Origin: Schoenoplectus triqueter
Taxonomy: Eukaryota; Streptophyta; Magnoliopsida; Poales; Cyperaceae
Length of the DNA stretch: 31,635 nucleotides
Assembly (NCBI GenBank): GCA_964058805.1
Contig: CAXKVV010000342.1
Span: 1-31,635 of the forward strand
Direction: 5' to 3'
Below, piece by piece: positions 24,280-31,635 of the stretch; position 1 is the first letter of the stretch, and the number at the start of each line of letters is the position of its first letter. The translations under genes were made by a program, and so were the position numbers. Under the pieces are notes generated by a model. It was not told where the DNA came from. It searched no databases and saw only the letters and a list, made by a program, of their open reading frames with translations.

Positions 24280-24861
24280 TCAGTTACTCTTTCTCATGAC
24301 GCTCTTGACAACCCGAATGAACTCGAAGAACAGGTTCGAATCTATCCCTACAAGCCCATTCAAAGCACCACTTACTCTTCAACCATCAGTAGTTGCATCT
24401 GGGGCCCAGATGACCAAGACAAACCCACCAAACTCACTAACTCCTCCAGCTGTTGCATTCTCAGCTTCGATATCTCCCCCAGTTGTCTTAGCTCCCCCCT
24501 CTGTTCAGTGTTGCTCCACCACCTGACAAGAATTATAAAAATAATGCTGGTATTCACCTTTTAAAATAATATGATAATGTATGGAGATTCTGCTTGGTTG
24601 CTTAAGATGGTCCATCATCAACTGACAGCTTGGTAGGTTAACATTGTATACAATTGACAGGTTGGTTTGTTACCTTTTTAGAATCTTTCGATTGATCTCA
24701 GATGACTAAACTGAAACCACGTATTTGAGGTGTATACCGAGTCTATGCAAAGCAACTTCAGCACCTCCAATCCCACTGAAGATTGACAGAACCCGTATCC
24801 CATCTGGGTACAAATCCTTCAAAGGAGAGAGGATGTAACCACTCGTATCAGTCTGGAAGCA
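24280..24861 (-). pseudogene. DRM: DRM-type (probably DRM3-like) cytosine methyltransferase, C-terminal pseudogene
   Basis: DRM proteins act in RNA-directed DNA methylation in the nucleus. Read on the minus strand, exon 24861-24674 encodes CFQTDTSGYILSPLKDLY, then the SAM-binding motif SIFSGIGGAEVALHRLG, then VVSV. Exon 24522-24280 encodes RWWSNTEQRGELRQLGEISK, LEEL, EFGGFVLVIW and DSNLFFEFIRVVKSVMRKS, ending at TGA (24282-24280), where DRM proteins normally end. A 151-bp GT...AG intron (24673-24523) splits the Arg codon before WW. Lesions are an in-frame TAG at 24708-24706 where the family has Glu, a frameshift near 24437-24433, and a TGA at 24381-24379. No Pro-Cys catalytic motif follows GGFVLVIW; DRM3 proteins are known to be catalytically altered, which with the SNTEQ.GELRQ and DSN.FFEF signatures suggests DRM3, by recollection of the family only. 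Upstream exons (UBA domains, first part of the methyltransferase) are not found. Confidence 0.85.
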
Positions 24862-25537
24862 CTGTGCCACGGCATCCATTTAACAGTATCTGATTGAATA
24901 CCAAATGACATCCATATTGCATGATAATTTATACAAAACTGGTCTATAAGACTAACAGCTTGTGTATCAATTTAACTTATCAGATAAAAAAAATGAGATA
25001 ATTTAAGGATGTGTTGTTGGGGTTGTCAAATTAGGTCGTTGTCAATTGATTTTGATAAACAATTTGTTTGTTATGGCAGAATATTATCAGTAAAGTATAC
25101 CAAGTTGAAGAAAGAATGAGAGAGAAAAGTGCAACATGGTCAGATCCTAGCATAACAATACTCGGTCGGACAAATTTTGCTCTATTACTATGCTGAGTTA
25201 CCAAACAATCTTAACAGCATATAACTAACTTAACACGGATAACCACCAAAGGGAGATCCAATATATGTATGCAAAAATATCTAACATACATACCGACAGT
25301 ATTGGAGACTGAACCAAGTGTTTGATTATGTGAGAATTCAACTAGTTATAGACAAACTATACAGTAAATTATGCTGACTCTTATCCAAAACATGAGTGGA
25401 CACCAAGCTTTTAAAAAAACATTTAACGACCCTTAACGGTGGGGTGACCATTTAACGGTTAACGATTTTAACGGCATTACACAACCGTTAAATAAAAAAA
25501 TAAATGAGCATTTTAGACCTATTAATTAATAATTTCT
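24862..25537. other. Intergenic DNA with AACGG-rich inverted motifs
   Basis: Sequence just 5' of the DRM relic (24862 onward in minus orientation) looks intronic; I found no earlier DRM exon. At 25421-25491 short motifs recur in both orientations (TTTAACG, TAACGGT, AACCGTTAAA), resembling the subterminal region of a DNA transposon, but no terminal inverted repeat or target duplication could be paired. Confidence 0.4.
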
Positions 25538-25785
25538 CAATACATTCATAATACATTTAGGCAATACATTCATAAAATCCATAATACAACCGGGCAATGA
25601 GGCAATACATTCATAAAATGTTATAAAAATTTTAATATAAAGCCAAAGTTCTGCCATACAAAAGAGCTACAGTCTACAAAACAATTGAGCTATTGAACAA
25701 ATCCATAATACATTCATAATACATTACTGTTACTGGAAAGACAGGAAGGCATTAGGGCTCACTGGCTCAAGCAATACATTCATAA
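25538..25785. repeat. Dispersed ATACATTCATAA repeats
   Basis: The motif CAATACATTCATAA or a close variant occurs about five times: at 25538, 25562, 25603, 25707 and 25772, usually extended by TACATT. Spacing is irregular (24, 41, about 104, about 65 bp), so this is a cluster and not a regular tandem array. Function unknown. Confidence 0.7.
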
Positions 25786-25849
25786 TACATTCAAATTAAG
25801 TCTTAAATTTTCTAAATATTATATTTAAAAGGTAAAAAAAAAGAACCAA

Positions 25850-26140
25850 TATATTAGAGATGGTGAACAACTGACTGAGCTGGTGAACAGTTGAGTCATC
25901 AAAAGCTATTTTGTCAATTTAATTAAAAGCTTCGACATCATTAAAACTGGAGGAACTAGTTGCATCATTGATCTCAATCTCCTCATTATCTTTATCGGAT
26001 GAAGATGATGATAAATTCCTCTTCTATTTGTAAAATCTTTTTCCTTTTATTTTTTGGAAAAGAACTAGATGAAGCAACATTTGTTCCTCTTTTCCTCGAC
26101 ACTACTAGCATTGCTTTAGATTTGTCCTGTTGAGCAAATT
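25850..26140 (-). pseudogene. Decayed Ser/Asp-rich reading frame, origin unknown
   Basis: On the minus strand this region reads like old coding sequence: a basic part containing SRKRGTNVASSSSFPKNKRK at about 26105-26046, then after a frame change RNLSSSSSDKDNEEIEIND, TSSSSFNDVEAFN, a TAA, and, still in frame, IDKIAFDDSTVHQLSQLF. Basic plus serine-rich acidic tails occur in many nuclear proteins, including plant transposases. With the transposon-like motifs at 25421-25491 nearby, a DNA-transposon relic is possible. No catalytic or zinc-finger motif is visible, so no family is assigned. Confidence 0.3.
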
Positions 26141-26160
26141 AAAATATATGCACATTAAAA

Positions 26161-26940
26161 TTGGGTTTCAGCTCACATGAGGTTGCTGGTATAGCTAGTT
26201 ACTGGTACACACCTATAAATTGGTTGCTGGTTCTTAATCTATTTGTTAACCGAATTAATATATATAGTTATTTACACACTGGTACAGCTGGTTGCTGGTT
26301 GCTTTTCTTAATCCATTCGTTGTTTGGATCTTCTACAACATCAATGTTTCTTATTTATCTAGAATCTCTAATCAACTCATTTTTCCTTTGAAGAAGCCTT
26401 GAACCGAACTTCACAAACACCAAATCATTTAAACTTCCATGGAGAAGTCTCACCCTTTTTTCGGTATGCATCTGATTTAGTAAATAAAGAGAGTAAAAGA
26501 CAGTTCAAATAGACTTACTGACAACAAATTAGAAAGAGCAAATGCATTCTGATACCAATAGTAATGCATGCTGATCCCAGTACCAATGCATGGTGTTACT
26601 ATTGGTAGAAATTCCTGCTATCATGCTATGGATGAAATTACTGCTATCATATTGCTACTCTAATATTTTAGAGTTGAATTTCTGCTATCATGCTATGTTG
26701 TTTTCCTCTATTTGCATCAAATACTAGCACTGACACAATACTAAACCCTTCCAAAGTTAACTAAAAAATAGCAAAGAGAGATTAGAAGTTGAACCAATTG
26801 TATCTTCTTCTAATAATTCAGCTTCTAATTGAACAAAAATTAGTGCTAAGAACAAACATTTCCTGGTATTGGCGATTAGTACAATAGGACTAGTACATCC
26901 GGGCAGTTTTTTTTAGTAAATAAAAAAATAGCAAAATAGC
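26161..26940. other. AT-rich intergenic DNA with short duplications
   Basis: No gene. GGTTGCTGGTT followed by CTTAATC occurs twice (about 26221 and 26290). CTGCTATCATGCTATG occurs at 26615-26630 and 26682-26697, with a partial copy at 26641, and most of it again at about 22581. These look like small local or transposon-derived duplications. Confidence 0.5.
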
Positions 26941-26948
26941 TAAAATCC

Positions 26949-27000
26949 CCGCCACTTTGGCGGTACCATCCTGGCCCGAGTTTTGAACTCGGGTCCGGCC
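26949..27000. repeat. GC-rich double hairpin island
   Basis: In an AT-rich setting, 26949-26963 forms a perfect 6-bp stem with 3-nt loop (CCGCCA/TGGCGG) and 26975-26993 a perfect 8-bp stem with 3-nt loop (CCCGAGTT/AACTCGGG). A third pairing (CTCGG with CCGAG, 26988-27005) competes with the second. It may be a fragment of a transposable element end; I do not recognise the family. Confidence 0.65.
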
Positions 27001-27117
27001 GAGTTTGGGTTTTTTTCCTGTTTGTTTAGTTATTATTTTTAATAGATTCTAATAGGTTATTTAGTTTGTTTATTATGTTTAAATATTTATTTGTTAATTT
27101 AACTCAGTTTTTAATAT

Positions 27118-27147
27118 AACAACGGTTTTTAATTAATAACCGTCGTT
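27118..27147. repeat. 30-bp imperfect palindrome, transposon subterminal-like
   Basis: The 15-bp arms match at 13 of 15 positions around a central TTAATTAA, with ACGGTT and AACCGT near the outer ends. ACGGTT/AACCGTCGTTA palindromes are frequent in subterminal regions of plant CACTA-type elements, but no CACTA end is seen nearby, so that link is only a suggestion. Confidence 0.55.
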
Positions 27148-28530
27148 AAAGATAATTTTAATTGAAAAAAAATTAGTTATAACATTTTTTATGAAGTTGG
27201 ATTGATATATAGAGTCAACAATCAATAAAGACAAATTAATTAGATAAGAACATATGTTATTGTATATTATTCACTCATTCAATAACTAATATAAAAAATA
27301 TTTACTCAATAATATATATATACATCATGCTCACATAATAATATAAAAAATATACAATTTCTATGAAAAAACTAAAGAAAGAAATGAAACAAGAGAATTT
27401 AAAACTTCAAATGTGTTTTTGAGCTTGAAGACGATGCACCATCAAACATTAATGAAATTACATGAAATTTAACGGGCAATCAATCTACAAGTAAAAAAAT
27501 ATTTTATTTTTAAAATTTAAATATTTTATTGTATGTATTTTCTTATATTTCGTTTAATTAAAAAAATATTTTTTACTTTAAAATTTATGAAATAAAAGCC
27601 TAACTGGGAATGATGAAAAATTCATTATATTGTTCCATTATTATACAAAGCAATTCAAAACCTTAATAAGTTTTATTTTGAATTGTATTTATTATTACTT
27701 GTAATTTATTTTGAACACTTCACAAAAACAAAATTGAACTGTTTTCTCCGTACCACATAAAATTTTAAATCTAAGATATAAGATATGGAAAAGCATTCAA
27801 AACAATACTAAGTTTTATATTGAATTGTATTTATTATTACTTTTAATGTCGTCAAAATTAGTGCAAGTTCGAAAGATATTAAATTTCATATCTTAGTAGA
27901 TTTTGATATGTACAATATATTTTAAATATGGGATCAACTAACTGTGCATATTAGAAAGCTTGGCAGTTGGCTCTAATTATTTATATTTTAGTGGACATTC
28001 TGATTATCCACATTAAACATGTCACTAGTATCTAGTAGCCTCTTTAAATGTTTTATTCTCTCCTCTGTATTATGTGCAATGCAAATTGCGCTCTTCCTCT
28101 CCTCATCTTTAAATTAAATGCGAATTGTGACTCTACGTGGCAAGCACTTGCTTGTATAGTCCCAAGTATTTTTTTTTTTAGATGCTATATCCATGCAAAA
28201 CAATAAATAATTATGATAATTGATAGTAAATCAGGCATCGTTGAGCTGTAAATTAATTATTATCAATTATACAGTATAAATTGGTTTACAAAACCTTATG
28301 TCATTCGAACTTTAATTTTTCCCTTCTTTGACCAGCAAACGCTTAAAAGTATTTTTAAATAAATCCAATTTTTTTAAAAGTATTTTTACAAATGAAAAAA
28401 AAATATAAATATATTTTTATATTTGGAGATTAATTGAGCATCATGATAAAAATTCTATGCACGTTACAATAATTTTGATAAAGAATTCAAAATATTTCTC
28501 TATAATTAGTTCACTTAAAATTAAAAGTTT
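27148..28530. other. Very AT-rich intergenic DNA with a spaced duplication
   Basis: No gene. A segment of about 58 bp (27648-27705, containing GAATTGTATTTATTATTACTT) recurs at 27791-27847 with few differences, about 143 bp apart in direct orientation. The rest is low-complexity AT-rich DNA, for example 27500-27590 and 28360-28420. Confidence 0.6.
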
Positions 28531-28652
28531 GGTTTAGTGGCAAAAGGCAACACCTTTTGTGTGGGAGGTGATAGATTCGAAACTCGGATGAAAGTCTTTA
28601 TAGATAATTATAAAATTTAAGAACTTAATCTATCTTTCCGATAAAAAAAAAA
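28531..28652 (+). mobile_element. tRNA-derived SINE, about 122 bp
   Basis: A box A-like TGGTTTAGTGG (28530-28540) and a box B-like GATTCGAAACTC (28574-28585) are 44 nt apart, the spacing of an internal RNA polymerase III promoter. GTGGGAGGTGATAG immediately before box B is typical of plant SINE heads. A tRNA-unrelated AT-rich body follows and ends in a 10-A tail (28643-28652). No clear target-site duplication remains, which suggests an old insertion. It is not a functional tRNA, because box-flanking stems do not pair into a cloverleaf. Confidence 0.7.
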
Positions 28653-29362
28653 TTGAAGTGTTTGCTTCCACAGATAAGCCACATTGAAGTTTTTCGTGCA
28701 TCAAGTTCGCTAGAGGAATAAATACTGAAAATGAGGAACAGTCAAATAAATTATATATGTTTTTTGATGAAAAGATGAGGGTCAGAGCCCTCAAATTTCT
28801 TTTTATATATAAATATAACACCAGCGGTATTATTTATTACAAGTTAGAAGTCAAAGTCTTTTAAAAAAAAACTGCACAGTGAGTGTCGGCTCCCTCCACC
28901 ATCAGAATTCGATTCATAATCCCCTCTTTAGACTGTGTCTTGATTTGATCTATTATCATGAGTAAAGTTTTCATATCTGTCGTATTTCTGATAAGCACAA
29001 CAAAACCTCCATGCATTTTACTTTGACGTCATGGCTTCTGACAAGGGTGATGCTGCAAATATACTGTTACAAGTTTAATCATGGGCCAATAGAAAGAAAA
29101 GTGATTAGGTATTTTCTGACGGTATTTTATCTGCACATCAATTCAGAAAACCTCTGAGGGAACTACCCCTCATAATATTTTTGTTATCAGTATCAGCATA
29201 GGAGCCGTCCTGTGTCTCTGTTTGGCCTTGGCAGAAGATGAAAACGCTAAAAAGTGAAAGGTCATCCTATATCTTTGTTTGATCATGCCAAAAAATGAAA
29301 TTTGCTGGTGTTTGTAATTCCACTGTGCTTAATTTATGTGATACGGGTGTAACCATGGAAGT
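28653..29362. other. Intergenic DNA, possible second SINE-like fragment
   Basis: No gene. At 28873-28925 the run GAGTGTCGGCTCCCTCCACC followed by GAATTCGATTC has a weak box B-like match and resembles heads of some plant short elements, but box A and tail are unclear. Confidence 0.35.
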
Positions 29363-29545
29363 TATAAAAGTCCATTTCTTATCACCTCACGTGAGACCCT
29401 TACGTACATATCAAATGGCAGTTCACGCCGCGGGTGTGAGTTGAGGTGCCACCACCTGACAGAGCCGCGTTTTTCTCTTCTTCCACATAATTAATACTCG
29501 CCACGCCGCGTAGCTGCCAACAACGTGGAGAGTCGTGAATAAATG
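29363..29545 (+). promoter_or_regulatory. Promoter-like patch: TATA, G-box palindrome, then ATG
   Basis: TATAAAA (29363-29369), a 10-bp palindromic G-box CTCACGTGAG (29386-29395) and a locally raised GC content precede an ATG at 29543. The order (TATA before G-box) is unusual for a plant promoter. It could be the 5' part of a lost gene; nothing shows that it is active. Confidence 0.3.
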
Positions 29546-29745
29546 GTGGGTTCTATAGACAAAGTTTTTCCACAGGTTGAGTTGGTGAAGCATAGAGATG
29601 GAGCCTCTAGGATCCCGGCCTTTGTCAAACTCTAGGAAGAGTTCTTGATCCCAATATAGCTGGATACAGGTTGTCTGGTGTCATAGCAGCACTTGATCCC
29701 AATATAGCTTGTTTTGTTTTGGAATACTCGAGAGATCAATTATAA
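29543..29745 (+). pseudogene. Short coding-like fragments, unidentified
   Basis: From ATG 29543 a 30-codon frame runs to TAG at 29633-29635 and begins MVGSIDKVFPQVELVK. In another frame, 29611-29745 is open for 44 codons and includes GYRLSGVIAALDPNIACFVL. LDPNIA is encoded twice because CTTGATCCCAATATAGCT is directly repeated at 29644 and 29692, 48 bp apart and in frame. Together this looks like the broken start of a gene or a captured exon. I do not recognise the protein, and chance open frames are possible. Confidence 0.25.
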
Positions 29746-29988
29746 AATAATATTTTTTACCAAAAAAGGATCGAAATTAGAGAAATAGACTGGCACTGCA
29801 ACTAATCCTCACTAACAATAAGTTCCCAATTTCTTGTGCACATTTTGATGTGAAAAATAATAATAGTTTGAATAATGTTAACTAATAAAATTTTGTATGA
29901 CAGAATAATCTCAAGCCCCATATATATATTATTTTCATAAAAATATGATAGCGCTCTCTTAAATCAAATTAAACATAGAAAACTCCTG

Positions 29989-30077
29989 CATAGCCCTCAG
30001 TCAAGATGTGAAACTTTCTTCATAGCCCTCAGTTATTATTTTTTCATACAGTGTCCAAGATGTGAAACTTTCTTCAT
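29989..30077. repeat. Interleaved direct repeats
   Basis: CAAGATGTGAAACTTTCTTC occurs at 30002 and again at 30056 (54 bp apart), and CATAGCCCTCAGT occurs at 29989 and 30021, so two duplications overlap. Confidence 0.85.
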
Positions 30078-30999
30078 TCTAGAAAGAGAAGAGAAGGTAT
30101 TAATATGGACACAGAATTAAATGTTTACTTACCTCTAAAAAGTTGTCATGTCAAAGGTATTTACATGTAACTGCTTTCGCCAAAAGGCAAGTTTTAGTAC
30201 CAACTGCACGTTTCACCATCCAATAGCCCCGGGTGATTTTCATTTTCAATTTGATTTCAATCAATAATTGCAATCTTCACTTTTATATAGAACCTGAAAT
30301 CATATCTACAGTTTCAATGGCAAGAATTAAAATTCAATTATGCAAAATTTTACAAGTGGGGCCATTCCATGGAAATTAAGCTAAAAGGACCAATAATCAT
30401 CTGCATATATTGTTGTTTCTGAGAAACATTTTGTAGTACTCAGAAAAAATGAATCAACAAAAATAGAAAAAGAAAACTAAAGAACCAGAGTCATAGCTCA
30501 TAGATAATGTATCACAAGCGTATTACCAAAGAGATGTGCTAACTCATAGATTAAATCAACTTGAATATGCGCGTGTGGATATGTTCAATTGGAAGTTGGA
30601 ATCACCTGTTGGTTGACTGATTTCATGCTCTATGCACTTTCTGACAAGAATTTGCCTCGCCCGATTTCACAAAACTTGGTGTTCAGGGTATTCCTTTTTC
30701 AGTTCTTCTGACGCTAATTAATCTGGTTAAGTTTTATGCTTTAACAAAAAAAAAGTACATGAAACAAATTAAACTGTAAATTAACTTTAATTAATTTCTA
30801 TAACATACCTCTACAATACTTGGTATTAGTTTGAATCAGGAATCATTAAAAAAATCAGTTCCTTCCACAAATACCCAGTAAAGATTCTTTATTTTTGAGT
30901 TTGTCTGGGCCATAGTAATTCACTAATTCACTAAGTTCAGTCTAAGCCGATGGGTTGAACGTTTGTGTTTGCTTGAGCTACCTGATTTTTGTTCGATTT

Positions 31000-31106
31000 C
31001 TGATGTAAGTTTCTTCTGTTGTGTTTTGTTAATTTATTAATTGTTTTACAAAAATCAGCCCTGATGTAAGTTTCTTCTGTTGTGTTTTGTTAAATTATTC
31101 ATTGTT
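31000..31106. repeat. Direct repeat, about 45 bp, 61 bp apart
   Basis: The segment starting CTGATGTAAGTTTCTTCTGT at 31000 is repeated from 31061 and stays similar for about 45 bp. The 16-bp sequence between the copies is unrelated. Confidence 0.85.
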
Positions 31107-31407
31107 ATGTCTGCTATGGGTGTGGCGAGCCCTACAATAAAACATCTGATCTTTATGAAAATGAATTATTATGTAATATTAATTTGTCATGTTAATATAG
31201 GATGAATTTTGTATAAAAAATAGAATAAAAGAATATCATCATGTGATGTGGATTTTTTTACTATATGCATTTATTTGTGGTATCATGTAGTTTATTATCA
31301 ATGACAGTGATGTATATAATATAAAAAATATTACTTGTCAACAATACTATATAGAAGACTTTGATTAATTATTCAAAGTATAATTGTTGATCGTAGTTAA
31401 AAATTAT

Positions 31408-31428
31408 TATTATATATATATATATATT
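31408..31428. repeat. (TA)n microsatellite
   Basis: About ten uninterrupted TA units, flanked on the left by a short ATT run. Confidence 0.9.
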
Positions 31429-31635
31429 GGTCCGCGCGTAAAAGCGGATATATTTACTAATTGTTAATAAATGTGCTGCCAGGAGAGAAAAAAAAAAACC
31501 CAACTTTTTTGGGCCGGCTATTTAAGAGTTGAAGATACATTGTAGCAAAATTAGCAATGATGTTCTTATAAAGACTTCCATCTTAAATTCTCCTTACCAA
31601 CAGCTTTTTAATCTTTCTTTTATTACGCTATGTTG

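Larger units (their letters stand above)
29746..31635. other. AT-rich intergenic DNA to the window end
   Basis: No gene or RNA gene recognised. It contains the two local duplications and the TA microsatellite listed separately, plus a small CCCAA/TTGGG hairpin at about 31499-31513. Confidence 0.55.

Noticed and set aside
24232..24564. Plus-strand ORFs (24232-24564, 24296-24526)
   Set aside because: They are antisense to the DRM-like exon, whose minus-strand translation matches a known family.
26161..26391. 76-codon plus-strand ORF, and other short ORFs (20755-20985, 22896-23156, 24046-24231, 28630-28821)
   Set aside because: AT-rich chance frames with no recognisable domains; some run through simple repeats, the MITE/SINE debris or the HMGR scrap.
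28531..28600. Functional tRNA gene
   Set aside because: Box A and B are present, but the stems do not form a cloverleaf and an A-tailed body follows, so it is a SINE.
28873..28925. Second SINE
   Set aside because: Only a weak box B-like match; box A, tail and target duplication are not clear.

Overview
The window is nuclear DNA of a flowering plant, most likely a eudicot; the species cannot be named from sequence alone. The evidence is one intron-containing HMG-CoA reductase gene of plant type (two membrane spans, four exons, SnRK1-type site near the C-terminus), a decayed DRM-type DNA methyltransferase of a plant-specific family, a plant hAT-type MITE and a plant tRNA-derived SINE. Introns and intergenic DNA are AT-rich.

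Layout. Bases 1 to about 17052 are one uninterrupted satellite array with a 58-bp monomer (about 290 copies, roughly 64% GC, about 10 CpG per monomer). It runs off the left edge and ends about 320 bp before the HMGR start codon. The array has higher-order structure: a block reused 2901 bp (50 monomers) away, a 13-monomer (754-bp) unit near 14-15 kb, an exact neighbouring duplication at 11.1 kb, and short monomers formed by 27-bp deletions. Its minus strand is almost free of stop codons in all three frames, so it produces many long overlapping ORFs that I do not regard as genes.

17053-17372 is a short promoter/5' leader. 17373-19965 is the complete HMGR gene (+), four exons of 881, 182, 347 and 243 bp encoding 550 residues with all four catalytic residues present. 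It is the only gene that looks functional.

From about 20.1 kb to the end the DNA is AT-rich intergenic sequence with debris: a 470-bp hAT-like MITE (21741-22210), a probable scrap of HMGR exon 3 (22957-23018), a two-exon DRM-type methyltransferase pseudogene on the minus strand (24280-24861; two premature stops and one frameshift, intron still recognisable), a decayed Ser/Asp-rich reading frame (25850-26140), GC-rich hairpins (26949-27000), a 30-bp palindrome (27118-27147), a SINE (28531-28652), a promoter-like patch with short coding-like fragments (29363-29745), and several local duplications.

How the parts relate: HMGR makes mevalonate for the cytosolic isoprenoid pathway. Its very short promoter sits directly against a CpG-dense array whose variants look like deamination of methylated cytosine, so array chromatin could influence the gene; this is inference. 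I see no operon-like or multi-gene system. The strongest leads are the satellite/HMGR junction, the satellite's higher-order architecture and the DRM relic.
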